Numbered from the stretch's first letter, positions 23,031-34,989 are shown. The stretch: 64,000 nucleotides of DNA from Isoetes taiwanensis (GCA_021234155.1 JAJEKV010000087.1:3949242-4013241); one strand, 5' to 3'. A program made the numbers and translations. Notes: generated from the letters alone by a model not told the origin.

Positions 23031-24170
23031 ATCATCTGATGGGAAACATAAGGCATGTTGCCAACAAGTTGAATCGAATTAATTTTGCATGAAATTTGTG
23101 ATACTTATGGAAATAGAAATAGAAGCAATGGTGGAGGTTCAATCTATGGAGTTACCTGTTCCTGTTTATAGATTGTGGTTCTCTACTGTCATTTTCATTT
23201 GTTGTGCTTTAAATGTTTTGTATATATATAGTTATCGGGTTTTTAGGGCCAGCAAATTACCTCTAAATATAGCCTTCTGTATCGGATTGTACATTGCGTT
23301 CAACGCGATTTTTTTTTACCTTATTAAATGCATTTATGGGTTGTATGGAGCCCACATTGAATATAAAAGTCAGTGATAGTTATAACAGACAATCGTCTTA
23401 TTTAACAACCACGGTCATGTTTGAACCAAAAAAAATACACGAGGTTTTTGTGGACTTAACGGATTTTTTAGTGAGTGTCATGTTAAAGCCACATTGAGAG
23501 AAAAAATACACGGAGTTTTTTATATTTCATGCTGGTTCAACTGACCGTGGTTACACAGGATCTACATAAAGATGTGAAGGAGTTTTTACTTTCATATGAA
23601 TAGTCACATGAAATAACGAACTACCATCTAATGTTTGCAACGGTCTGTTGCAACCGTTTTCAGTGTACATAATGGCTAGAAGGATGGGGCGAGGGATTTT
23701 TATGTTCTTTATGTGGAGCTTCAATTTTTAAGTGGTGCAATTCCCCTTAACTTTGTCTTTCTACAGTCTTATAAGCTTTTATACATAGTAATCTCTAGAC
23801 ATTTTATGGACAAACTAAATTGTAACTTAATAAACTAACAAGCAAAAGGTCAATGATATTCTAAATGTTGTCTCTTCATGAAGGATAGGGGCATAGAAGC
23901 AGGTCGCCACAAGTAGTATAATAAGTTGAACTATCACTTATGGTTGATATCTCTTATGTTATGCATCAAAAAGAGGATGGTAGTCAAGTCGTTATGCATC
24001 AAGAAGAGGATGGTATAGTATTGTTGTCGTTTTGGATTGTTTACTCCTTAACAAAAGCATGTATAGACGGGAAGTATAGAACATAAACCCGACATACAAT
24101 TTCTTAGTTCTCAACATTTTGTTGGATGTGCACTAAATTGAGCGAGGTCATTAACATGTTCCAACATTAG
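23031..24170. other. Region before the first Helitron end, no gene recognised
   Basis: A short open frame at 23089-23376 would give a hydrophobic, membrane-like peptide but has no recognisable family. The region probably contains the body of a short Helitron whose 3' end is at 24199, but no 5' TC end could be identified. Confidence 0.35.
23407..23552. repeat. 146-bp inverted-repeat element (MITE-like)
   Basis: Left arm AACCACGGTCA plus TTTGAACCA (23407-23428) is mirrored at 23533-23552 as TGGTTCAACTGACCGTGGTT. A second inner similarity is AAATACACGAGG versus AAATACACGGAG, in direct orientation. No clear target duplication was found. Confidence 0.5.
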
Positions 24171-24199
24171 CCCGGCAACGCCGGGCACACGTTTACTAG
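24171..24199 (+). mobile_element. Helitron 3' terminus (hairpin plus CTAG)
   Basis: CCCGGC-AAC-GCCGGG perfect 6-bp stem, 10 bases, then CTAG followed by T. This is the standard Helitron 3' end (hairpin about 10 bases before CTRR, insertion before T). A second such end with a compensating stem change lies at 29821-29847. Confidence 0.75.
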
Positions 24200-25235
24200 T
24201 CAATGTTATAAAAAGTTAATTTGTTCCTTTGCCTGCAAACAGGGATCAGCTTTGTTTTTATAGGAAATTAGCCTCGGAACTCCGATCAATAAATAGTATA
24301 GCGTACCACTTTTCAAATGTAGAATAGAAGCTTAAAAATGTCAAAGAATAAAGAAACAAATTCCAACAAGCACAGAATGAAGACTCAGTGCATCAAGGAA
24401 CATCCGAGCATACAGATTATATCGACTTTTCTGCTTAAACTGTATGAAAGAAGACAAAAATGCCTGCGTAACAAATATGGTAGGTACATTCTAGAGTAAA
24501 GATGCCCCTAAATCAGCGGTTGTGCATGATATTGTCATGACAGTCCTATCTCTAAGACAATATTGGCATCTACAAATCTTGCATGTACTGCTTGAAGTAG
24601 GGCAGTTCGTCCTCGTGGAAATTAAGATTCGTTGGTGCCATAATGGTCCATCCAACTTTTTTTAGATTTCAGATCTCAAATTCATTTCAAATACAAGACA
24701 TTGAGTATCTTCATCTTCAAAGTTTATATGCAGCAAAACCTTTCCAAGTGCCAAAATTATCTCACATCTCTGTTTCTCCTCTCTTCTCCCTTAACTATGG
24801 CACAAAAGGGTGATGCTCATTGTTGGGTTGAGCTATATATTGTGGCCTAGGTTTTGGAACAAATGTGGTTGTGGTTGGGCTCTAGATTATAAGATATGAG
24901 GCCATGATTGCGATCTTGGTAAAGTTGTTAATTATCTCGTGCCTCCTGAAACTAGTACCCTACCAAAGATCTGAATGAACTACATAATGTTCTAATTATT
25001 TTGTTTGGTATTTGGGGAGGGTATCTCACCGATAGTTTGGCCTAGATTTAGGCTGGGTATTGTATGAAAAATCGTAGGCAGAGTGTATTTTTTTGCTGAT
25101 TTGAGCTGCTTGTTGGCCGAGAATTCTAAAAATTGGCTGCTTGTTGGCTTGAGCGTTCAAGAAATCAGCTAAGGCATGGTTTAAGAATAGAAGGATAAGA
25201 AAGCATGCCGCTTTCTTCTTTGGGCAGGGGCGCCT
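24200..25235. other. No gene seen
   Basis: AT-rich intergenic sequence between the first Helitron end and the kelch fragment. No open frame with recognisable similarity. Confidence 0.4.
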
Positions 25236-25930
25236 TTGCGGCTAGAGCTTATTCAGTTTCAGAGCTGCCGATTTGGATTATCTGCTGGAAGAAGGACGGG
25301 TTCTGCTCAAAAGGGGCAGACGGAAAAGATCTGGGTCAATTTACGCCATAGACGAGGATGTTTGAAGCCGGATTGGAGGAGCAAAACAGAGGATCATTTG
25401 GAATTTTTGTTGCCGGAGGAAAGGGACGAGCATTTGGACTCGGTACAAATCTACGACCCAGTCTCAGATCGATGGAAAGGAATGGGCAGCTGGCCAATGC
25501 ATTACGGAATTTTAACTTCCGGAATAGTTTGTGGCAGACATTTTTTTGCATATTTTGATTCCGGCAAGCTTGCAAGCTTGGATTTAGAGACCGGAACATG
25601 CAGAAGTGTAAATGTGATGAATAACCCATCTCAGGTGCACAGTTCTGTGCCAAGAATCGTGGTTTGTGCAGGAAAAATCCTCTTAATTTCTGTATTCTGA
25701 AGCTTGGGAGGCACCGGAATAGGGCATAACCAGCAGCAAACTGCGGTGCGGAAGATTTTTGAGCTTGTGGGCAGTGAAAATTTTGGATGGGCCGAAAATC
25801 TAGGGCCGTATATGGTGGCGGCGATGGTTGGAGAATGCTTGCAGGGGGGAATATGAAGTTGCGTCTGCACCATTGGAAGTGGCAGACGTATTTGCAATGG
25901 AAAATGTTATAGCCATTCGTGTGGCATAGA
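25236..25930 (+). pseudogene. Kelch-repeat (F-box/kelch type) gene fragment
   Basis: The open stretch 25236-25700 contains SVQIYDPVSDRWKGMGSWPM, HYGILTSGIVCGRHFFAY and GKLASLDLETGTCRSV, the strand pattern of kelch repeats in plant F-box/kelch proteins. No F-box was seen. After the stop near 25700, further pieces (EVASAPLEVADVFAMENVIA, about 25850-25915) continue in another frame. No full gene surrounds it, so it is a broken or captured fragment. Confidence 0.5.
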
Positions 25931-26009
25931 CGAGGGCATATTCTGCAGATCAATGGCCAGGAAGCCAAGATGAACATAAAACCCAATAAAGAAATGAAAA
26001 TAATGAACT

Positions 26010-26425
26010 TTCCTTAAGAGAAGCAATTTTTACGTCATGTCACAATGGCATCATCCGATTAGACATATGACGCACACACCACACCAACGTGATCTTAATG
26101 AACTATATAAGTAGAAAAAGAAGAGGCAACTTTTACGTCATGCCTCATTGGTAGCATCTGACTGGATATATGACGCGCACACACTGCACCAACATGATCT
26201 CAATGAGCTAGTAAGAAGAAAAAAAAAGAAGAGGCGCAAACCAAACCACATGATCTCAATGAACTATGTAAGAAGAAAAAAGAAGAAGCAATTTTTACAT
26301 CATGCAACATTGGCAGCATCTGGCTAGATATATGGAAATATGCATGAAGTAAAAGAAGAAACAATTTTTACATCATGCAACATTGGTAGCATCTGGCTAG
26401 ATATAGCGCACACCACACCAATTTT
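26010..26425. repeat. Imperfect tandem repeat, about 110-bp unit
   Basis: Units share GCAATTTTTACxTCATG, GGCAGCATCTGGCTAGATAT, CACACCACACCAACxTGATC and a purine-rich AGAAGAAAAA spacer. About four partial units start near 26022, 26130, 26287 and 26360. Confidence 0.7.
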
Positions 26426-26429
26426 GCAT

Positions 26430-26540
26430 TGTTGTGTCCTGCCCCTAACCACCTTGAATTGAATGTGACTCTGTATGGCCTCAAACTCAAGACAAATTTA
26501 TTCTAGAACTAGTGTGTTACCACTAGACCAAACACCTATA
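26430..26540 (-). mobile_element. tRNA-derived SINE head or tRNA relic
   Basis: On the minus strand, GGTGTTTGGTCTAGTGGTAA (from 26536) contains an A-box-like TGGTCTAGTGG. About 40 bases downstream AGTTTGAGGCC (26487-26477) resembles a B box. The spacing fits an RNA polymerase III internal promoter. It is not a foldable intact tRNA. It could be a SINE whose body continues into the tandem repeat at 26010-26425. Confidence 0.35.
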
Positions 26541-26836
26541 TAATCAATATAAGAGGATTTACCTACTCTTGTTTGTTATTATTCCTGCCATCTTGCTTGA
26601 TGCCATTGTACATAGGATGATACTACTTGAGACTATACTTCATAAGATTTTTGAAGACCTGTTGCATCTGAGGCACAGTTTTTATTGTCGTTAAGAGTAG
26701 TCTAATGGAGTTGTATTCATGTATTATTGCATCGACTAGTTGGAGTGCCATATCATTGCTTTTCTGTTACTAAGTGGTGTGCATTGCTGATAAGTTGTAT
26801 GATCATGGTAAATGCATGAATCAATTTTGAGCACAG

Positions 26837-27150
26837 GTTGGAGGGTACAAGGGACCTGTTCTGGTAATGTTTTTTGCAAGTTTAGCAGCTGTAGAATCAT
26901 CTTCATGCTCTGAACAGAACAACCATTGGATTATTGGGGCTATTATTGATGGAGGTTTTGAAAATAAGGAGTGCTTTTACGGAAACAGCCATTGTTGTGT
27001 ATTGGCATTGGATCCTGAAACGCGTATTTCCATTCTCTCCTCTATTAGACTTCTTCTTATGCTTCTGTCATCCTTGTTCTATACCGAGCACCAAAGACCA
27101 ATACGTTACACTCACACTCCAAAGTCCATGTGTCCTGCTGGATCCTAGTC
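26837..27150 (+). pseudogene. TLDc-domain gene exon fragment
   Basis: After an acceptor (AGCACAG ending 26836) the frame reads VGGYKGPVLVMFFAS, then NNHWIIGAIIDGGFENKECFY and GNSHCCVLALDP. This matches the TLDc domain of plant proteins (GYKGPLLVL..., WVIGALTDQGFENKD..., FYGNSGC). The residue pattern after 27020 no longer fits and no other exons were found. It is an isolated exon, probably displaced by mobile DNA. Confidence 0.55.
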
Positions 27151-27324
27151 CAAGAGGACCTCAAAGTTACTGATGCAAATGGATACCATCACCAGCACAA
27201 AATGTCAATGTTTTAAAATAGCAATTTTCATTAATTGTAAAAACATGACTTTCAAATATGATTTAAGCCACTCTTCTCTGGCCATTCATGTTTTACTTAC
27301 GTTTGGGTCTATTTTGATGTGACA

Positions 27325-29847
27325 TCCTATATTATAAGATTATTGTGTATGTCTGTCTTGAACCTCGCCCTAGATTGGGCGGCTGAGATTATATCACGCC
27401 ACGTGGGCATCATCTCGCCCTTTGTATTGTGGTCTGGTTGCCTTCTTCCCATCAAACAGCCGCCATAGCCATCCTCTGCGCTTAAGTCCTCTGCTTGGAG
27501 TCGCTATTAGGCTAGAACTCGAGATGGTTTTCTTAGTTTAGGGTATTGTTTGTGTGGAGTAGCCTGCCTCCTCTTTGTCGAGAAAAATATGGTTGGGGCA
27601 TTTTGAGCTCCCAGCTATGGTGGATTCCGGCAGCGATGGTGGAACAGTGGACCCATTAGGTGTAGGCACAGGATCTGGAGCTCCCTCTGATGCTGAACAT
27701 CAGTCGTTGAAGCAGAGAAGGATGTGCAGGAAGCTCGATCTTGCACACCAGCAGCTATGGCATATGACTGCAAAGGATTATGCAGTGTCGGCATGGATTC
27801 TTGCCCCAAAAATTTTTAAGGGTTGCAGGGGCGGCTGAAGGAAGGACGCCATAGCCAGGTTATGTTGCCCCTCTTTGCAGCAATTGTAATTCGTTGTGCT
27901 TGACATCAGATGGCCTGACTCTGTGTTCGAGTCATGTTGATGGGAACATGCGCTTTTGGGATCTCCGATCTGGGAAATTGGCAATTGAAGTTGCAGCTCA
28001 TTCGCAGGGGATCACATCTGTATCTATATCACATGGCGGATTCATGATACTTACCAGTGGCAGAGATAATGTTTTGAATATGTTTGATTTGCGAACACTA
28101 GAGGTCTGTGACAGTTTCAGAGCAGCAGATTATAGAGTTCCAACTAACTGGAATCGCTCAGCTATGAATGCAGATGAAAGATATGTTGCTTCAAGATCCG
28201 TTGACAGCGGTGTTTATGATTTGACTGTTCTTCAGAAGTTGGGATATGGGCTAAAGCCATAATTTGGTAGACAGATCCACTATGTGCATATGCACTACAT
28301 AATTAAATTGTCCTCCTGTATAATAGAACTGCTCTTCTCAAGGTATGTTCTTTTGAACTCTTTGCAGTGATATAAAATCATTCCATTTTTTCTTTTTGTT
28401 GTTGGACATAGCAAGATACTTCATAATTACGTTGCAAAATCTAGGTTTCAGTGACACGTGATTGATAGTTTGAGGTTTGTTGTGCCATTGATGCTCAGGA
28501 AGTTGTAGTTCAGGAGCAGAACGTGCATTATTATTCCCAGGTATATTGGCATGTATATAGTGTGGACGTGCTTTGTGTTTTCAAATGGCTTTGTACACTA
28601 TTTTAGATGGAAGATACTTCACCTTCTTTTGTCCTTCACCTTCTTTTGCAGTTTCGCAAAAGCTAGCCTTACTTTGGAGACTTTGGAAAACTTGCGAACC
28701 ACAAATTGCCTATATATTTACATTCTTATCATCCCAGTTGCAATGTCCAAAAATGACCATATTCGGTATGTGATTTACATTTGTATCTTGTCATGAGGGA
28801 TTGCGGCATTAGAACGTTGTTAAGAGCAAAGATGATGAAGACTTTGTTGTGGAAAAATTTTACAAAACAATGGGGGGCAGTTCTTATTGTAAATATTTGC
28901 GGTTGATCTTTATGATGTTTGGTAAAAAGAGACAATGTCGAAAGCATGGAAGAATTTCAGGATGTAATTAATCCGTGAATGGAGAGTAGATAAAAATGAT
29001 ACACATGAGATGATGCAAATTGTTGATGCAAATACAAATCCGATGATGAGAACACCAAAAGAGTAATTAATGAATTTTAATAGATGATGCATGAGATTAT
29101 GCAAATACAAATGGAAGTTCTTATTGTTTATTAATTATTTATGGTTAAGGTACTCTTGGAACATAGAAGGGATTGGCAAATAGTGCGATTACCCAATTAG
29201 GATGAAGTTCCAGATTCTTGAGGATGATTCGCTAGAAATTTGGCCTCTGAAATGTATATGGATACCCTAGGTGTAAGCTGAAGTCTCCTGGATGGTAGTA
29301 TCAATATCATCAGTATAATGAGTTGTTCATTACAAAAATTAAAAGAGAGGATTTGTACAATATATGCTCTAATATATGCTCTAATAGTTGTATGATGCTA
29401 TTAGTTTTTGTGAGGTACTTATTGGACATGTTTTGCTTTTGTTCAATCTGATTTCAACATTAATCATTTATGCAATTTCATAATATAATATATGTCATGA
29501 TGGTATGCTTAAATTTAAGCCTAATGAGCACAAAACAAAATGATGGTTTTGGCATAAAGTTTTTTTAAAAAGTACCCGTCAATTGCGCCATATTTTCATC
29601 AAAGACAAGTGACAACAAGTTATGGTTTTAATAGAAACATGTGACAACAATGTGTTCATCTTCTTATTAGAGGGATTTCTACGAGAAGACATGACGGATT
29701 CCTTGCCTTGGCCATGTTGGTTATTGATCTAACATGCTGGTGAGAAGACATTAAAGAGTGTGGGAGTTGCATATATTACTGTTTTGCAAGACCGATGCTA
29801 TCATACATTAAGAACTTCTGCCCAGCAACGCTGGGCACCATTACTAG
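27325..29847 (+). mobile_element. Non-autonomous Helitron, 2.5 kb, with captured ATG16 exon
   Basis: 5' end TCCTATATTATAAG after A (27324), a typical plant Helitron start. 3' end CCCAGC-AAC-GCTGGG (29821-29835), 8 bases, CTAG (29844-29847), then T. Insertion between A and T is the Helitron rule. No RepHel protein is present. It carries an ATG16 fragment at 27881-28262 and an unrecognised open frame at 27575-27838. From 28263 to 29820 it has AT-rich sequence without recognisable genes. Confidence 0.65.
27881..28262 (+). pseudogene. ATG16: ATG16 WD40 fragment captured by a Helitron
   Basis: Starts right after an acceptor (CTCTTTGCAG, 27871-27880). Encodes NCNSLCLTSDGLTLCSSHVD, NMRFWDLRSGKL, AAHSQGITSVSISH and TSGRDNVLNMFDLRTLEVC, followed by a last blade with SAMNADERYVASRSVDSGVY. 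These are consecutive WD40 blades of autophagy protein ATG16, which joins ATG5-ATG12 in lipidating ATG8. The N-terminal ATG5-binding and coiled-coil parts are missing and the last blade is degraded, so it is a fragment. Confidence 0.7.
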
Positions 29848-30179
29848 TATTCTTCATGAGAATATGCTGAGATCCAATGATCCCAAGTGAGAAATTAAGG
29901 AACAATCATGTGTTATGCAATGTAGGGGGGTAAATTGGTGGAGTCACCTAAGCAATCATAAACAAAAGTGAAAAGTTGTGATTATACATTGGTTGGCCAT
30001 ATAAGCATTCTACATTTCTAATAGCTGATTTTAGCCCAATTAGTGTAAAGAAAAATAATGCAACAAAAATTGCATGATAAGGTGAGCCTAAATATGTAAT
30101 ACACCTCTGCAAGCATTTCCAAAAGGTTTGCCATGAAGATCATGTGCAAAGTTACAAAACAGACTTTAGACTGCTCTGT
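29848..30179. other. No gene seen
   Basis: AT-rich flank of the Helitron insertion, without recognisable features. Confidence 0.4.
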
Positions 30180-30553
30180 TGTATGGCTCCTATACTTCCG
30201 CATCCTTTAATGCTGAAAAGTAAGATTTCATCTTGTTGCATCTTTTGAAAATGTTCAAGAGTGGAAAGACCATTACCGTGTTGCATGTATGCTGAAACGA
30301 TTGTACTCCATGATGTAATGTCTTGCGTTGGTAAACCCTTAGAGACCCTGTAAGCTTCCTCTAGATTTCAACATTTGGCATGCATATCAATAAGAGTCGT
30401 CTCAGTAATGTGATTTAATAGTCTCTTGTTAATAATCTGTTCATGAATGGGCCTGTCCTCTTGTAATGTTATCTTGTCTAAGGCCCTTGAATGCATCTCT
30501 TGGAAGAGATCAAATGGAGAACTCAAACTTGAGAACATAAAAGATACACCCAA
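30180..30553 (-). pseudogene. PPR protein gene fragment
   Basis: Minus-strand pieces give SPFDLFQEMHSRALDKITLQ, RPIHEQIINKRLLN, TTLIDMHAKC, then NLEEAYRVSKGLPTQDITSW and STIVSAYMQHGNGLSTLEHF. This is the PLS-type pentatricopeptide pattern (IDMYAKCG, WNTMISGYAQHG). One stop interrupts it after AKC. Only about two repeats survive. PPR proteins edit or process organelle RNA; this piece is non-functional. Confidence 0.7.
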
Positions 30554-31692
30554 TGACTAGTATAAAGAGAAAACGCCATGCTTAATAGCCGAGCATTTGA
30601 CTTTTCAAGTTAACATGTTACTAAAAGCCCAAAAGTAGTCGTGGCAAATAGCAAAATGACAGCATTTTTAACATGTTTATTACAAATTGCCAAACTAAGA
30701 ACATGGCTAAGGTCCTTAAAAATTTGCCAAATAAGAACATGGCTAAGCTCCAACATCTAATATTGCGATTTCTTGCGTTCAACATGTTCCTTATGACGAG
30801 AGTCAATCTCTAACTTACTAGGCCTTTGATTCCCTTATTTGAAATGATGTAAGACATGCTTATGGCATGAAATAAAAAAATAAAAAAGGAAGTTGCCAAG
30901 GGTTTGGCTATCGAAAAATAGGCAAAACAATAAAAACCAAGAGACTAAGCACCATGTTGTATAATGCATATCCATATTGTTAGGAGAAATCTCATGAGAC
31001 ATAAATCAAATCATAACTGGAAGTGCCATAACAACACCGGAGGAAAAATATAGCCTAGAACATGTAACTTGGAAAACAACTAATCTCAAGTAAAACAATT
31101 TTACAAAGAGTGGTGTGCTCTTAAGACAATAGCATCCTTTATTTTGTAAAGACCTTTCATACTTGCAAGCAAGTGGGGTCTCTTTTCAGAAGGATTTCTA
31201 CATTTTAATGTTGGAGCTCTATCACTTGCCCAATTTCAAGCATGAGCATTTCACAGGATTAGTTCTATATTGTTGGCTTCTTCTTTCACAGGCAAGTCTT
31301 TGGTAGACACAAACGTGGAGTAGGCACAACTTGGTGCATACAAAGAAGTATGGGAAAAAAGGATTAACCTTTGACCTACTTGAAGAATACATACAATGCA
31401 AAATTAAAGAAGGAAAATGAAAACGGATAAGGAGCTCATCTCAAGAGCATTTGACAGACTATAGTAGAATTTGTATATATGTTTTGTCATGTGATCTGGC
31501 TCAACAATATTCGCAAGGCCATGAACTTTATAGATCTAGAGCATGTTTATGGAGAATTGGGGTAAGCATATGTAGATATTTAAAATACACGGAGAGAAAA
31601 TGGCAAATGAGATGCATTGTTCTGCTAGAAATAGAAGACATCTGGGAGGTTTTTCTTTTCTTAGAGTGAAGCATAAGAATGCAAGAATATGT
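30554..31692. other. No gene seen
   Basis: AT-rich sequence. A repeated TGCCAAACTAAGAACATGG / TGCCAAATAAGAACATGGC pair lies at about 30690 and 30725. Short open frames have no recognisable similarity. Confidence 0.4.
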
Positions 31693-31847
31693 TTTGATAA
31701 TGGTTGGACAAAAGTAAGTGCCCCAAAACATGTATGAAAAGTATAAGGATGAAGTTTAGCTAATATTTGCTTGATAATGGTTGGACAAAAGTAAGTGCCC
31801 CAAAACACGTATGAAAAGTATAAGGATGAAGTTTAGCTAATATTTGC
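31693..31847. repeat. 77-bp tandem duplication
   Basis: A 77-bp unit starting TTGATAATGGTTGGACAAAA occurs twice in tandem (from about 31694 and 31771) with one difference (ACATGTATG versus ACACGTATG), so it is a recent duplication. Confidence 0.85.
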
Positions 31848-32009
31848 TATGCAGAGGTAGCCACCAGCGCACAAAGTTTCATTATATGCTGCTCTAGGCT
31901 GATCCTGGGGCTAAGATATGCTAACACGTTGCATGTAATACATCATATGTTTGCATATAATATACAAGAAATTGTTAAGTTTAGGATCTGCAAAAGATGA
32001 CGCAGTATA

Positions 32010-33290
32010 AAATTTCACTTGGATTTCTCCAAGATTTTCTTAGTCCCTTGAGATATCATTAAGGCTATCTTGAATTCCCTAAGATTTCATAAGATTATAT
32101 GAAGATTTTCGTAGATTTCCTAAGATTTAATAAGGATTCTCCAAGATTCTTATAAGATTCTCTTAAATTTCTAAAGATTATCCCAAGATTCCTCTAGATT
32201 CTGCAAGATTCTATGTAAGGTTCTTCTATATTCACTTAGATTCTATGAAGATTACCGTAGATTCTTAAGATTCTATCAAGATTCCTTTAGATTCTCAGAG
32301 ATTCTAGGAAAATTCCTCTAGATTCCTTTCAATTCTACGAAGATTCACCTAGATTCTCCAAGATTCCATAAAAACACGCTCAGCATTAAAGATTCCCCTC
32401 CAAAACACACCCAATGTGAAAGATTCCCTTAGATTCTTAAGATTCTATGAAGATTCCCCTACATTTCTGAAGATTATCTCAAGGTTCCCTTAAATTCTGC
32501 AATATTCTATGTAGATTCTCTTTAATTCCTGTAGATTTCATGAAGATTCCCCTAGATTCTCCAAGATTCTATCAAGATTCCTCTCGATTCTCAAAGATTT
32601 TATAAACATTTCCTTAGATTCCCCTAGATTTCCTAAGATTCTCTTGAGATTCCCCTACATTTTCAAAGATTATCCCAAGATTCCTCTAGATTTTCCAAGA
32701 TTCCATGTAGATTCTCTTAGGTTTTTCAAGATTCTATAAAGATTCCTCTAGAATCCCTAAGATTCTCTCAACATTCCTCTAGATTCTCCAAGATCCTGTG
32801 GAGATTCCCCTAGGTTCCCAAAGATTAACCCATGATTCCTCTAGGTTCCCCAAGATTTGATGAAGATTCCCCTAGATTACCCAAGATTCTATGAAGATTC
32901 TCCTAGATTCTCTAAGATTCCATCAAGATTCCCTTAGATTCTCAAAAATTTTAAGAAGATTCCCCTAGATTCCCAAAGATTCTCTTAGATTCCTTAAGGT
33001 TCTACAAAGATTCCCCTAGATTCTAAGATCCTACGGAGATTCCCCAAGATTCTCTAAGATTCCATCTAGATTCCCATAATTCTTAAAGATTTCATGAAGA
33101 TTCCTCTAGATTGTCCTAGATTCCCAAAGATTTGTTTGAGATTCCCTAACATTCTCTAAAGATTCCCCTAGATTCTAAAAGAATGCTTCAAGATTCCTCT
33201 AGATTCTTCAAGATTCTATGAAAAATCTCTTAGATTCCCTCAACTTACCATAGATTCTTTGAAACTCGAAGATTCCAAGAAGATTCTTAA
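32010..33290. repeat. Degenerate AGATTC satellite-like array, 1.28 kb
   Basis: AAGATTC, TAGATTC and CAAGATTCT words recur about every 11-13 bases over 1.28 kb. Higher-order blocks resemble CCTAGATTCTCCAAGATTCT. There is no open frame across it. Units are strongly diverged but the spacing is kept. Confidence 0.9.
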
Positions 33291-34959
33291 TATTTCCAAC
33301 TGCGACAAAAATAGTGCCAAACCACCACTCCTTGGAAAGACCTCGACGAGAGGAATCCAACGGCGTAGGCCCCACCTTCATCTGGCCCCTCTACTGCAAG
33401 CTACGGGCCTTCGAAGGTGATTAAATAAAAGGAAGCTTCCTAGAAAGTCCACTCATAAATAAATACTTTGACACCTCACTACCTTTTTTATTAATGAGGG
33501 TGCCATCTCACTTCCTTTAAAAAAAAAAAAAAAAAAAACCAATTTAATATTAAAAAATTAATGGTCAGGATTTATGCTCATTTTTTAATCTAACGGTTGA
33601 GATCTGCTATACCAAATTCATTTTTTGGCACCTTCCTTGCATCTTCCTGACAAAAATCAAGGGCTAGGATTTATCCTCCCCTTTCGATCCAACGGTTCAG
33701 GGACGTGGTGCATGCCCCCATGCATGTCCATCATGGCCATCATGGCCATCCATGCATTGGATGGCTGGGATGAATCTCTATGAACATGCCCATGGGATGA
33801 CAAAAACACAGATCTAATACGTATATATGATATGTGCAAAGAGCTTCTCTTCTAGAAGTTGTGACGCTTTAGCAACTAGAGCCATAAGAATTAGCTTCAT
33901 AGACCCTTATCTACCAAGTTATGTATAGATGCACACCTAAGTAGAGAAGTTAGATGGATAGGACCATGTGAAAGAAAAAAGGTTATCAAACAAAAATTAA
34001 CAAGGCATTCTTGCAAAAGGATGAGAAGTAAAAAGAAAAATAATGACTGATCCTTTTTAGAACCTCATTAAATGGGTTTTAGAACCTCATTACATAAGTA
34101 CATGTTACCTTTTTTTTATTTCAAATGACGTCTTAGCAAGCTGGCTGAGTGTATTTGTACTGGTTTCCGCCCCCACAAACAGGGTTCTGGCACAAATTTG
34201 CTAGTACTTGACATGCACATATAATATTCGGGTTTATAATATTCGGGTTTATTTGAGTTGATGCACATCAGAATGCACCTTCACGGTATGAATACTTATA
34301 CTTACGTAGAAGATGTTATTCTACTAGATGATCCATTTCTCCACCGCAATGTTCTTTTCCCTGGAATAAAAAGGCAGAGAAAAAAAAAAGGTATTATGGT
34401 GGTAATGATCAATTCCATATTTCTTCCTTCTCCATCCAGGAAGAAAAATCATCTAGACTACATGAAGAAGAGCAGCCTTCTATAAATGATGTAAACCAGG
34501 AAGAGAATGGAGCTTACTAGAGAAACAAATTACGATGGACTTCTTGTAGTCCCATGACACGCTGATTCCACAACTTGCAACTTTCCCATAAATAATCCAC
34601 GAATTCTATCAGGAGTAACTTTGAAACAAGGAGATGCGAAGGTTGTAGCTTGTCTCACTAGAAAATATACCCGCTTTTGCTTCTTGGTTATATGTCTGCA
34701 ACTCCTAAGTGTCTCGCTCCAGTCTGCATATTACAACTTTTCCAAATGTCTTCACCAGTCTATATGCTGCTATTGCAGCCTTCATGACTTTCTCATGGCT
34801 CTGAAACGTTTTTGCAAATTAACCGAAGTACCATTATACAAGGTGTTCATCCTCCTTTCACATTACTTTGAAGGCATATTCAAAAATAGGTAGCAAGGAT
34901 TCAATAAATAGCTCATCATGACACACGTCTTATTCTACTATGCAACAAAAAGAAAGAGA
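33291..34959. other. No gene seen; A-run at 33521-33538
   Basis: Follows the AGATTC array. The A-run at 33521-33538 could be the tail of a retrotransposed sequence, but no body was recognised. Around 33714-33760 there is a short CATCATGGCCAT repeat. The rest is AT-rich. Confidence 0.35.
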
Positions 34960-34989
34960 ATCAAAACTTTGTTCACTGTCAATATAGTT

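Noticed and set aside
32010-33290. AGATTC array as heat-shock elements or a CRISPR-like array
   Set aside because: Units lack nGAAnnTTCn order, there are no conserved repeats with unique spacers, and the host is a plant.
33690-33760. GC-rich palindromic CATCATGGCCAT stretch as a regulatory site
   Set aside because: Simple short repeat, without a neighbouring gene or clear motif.
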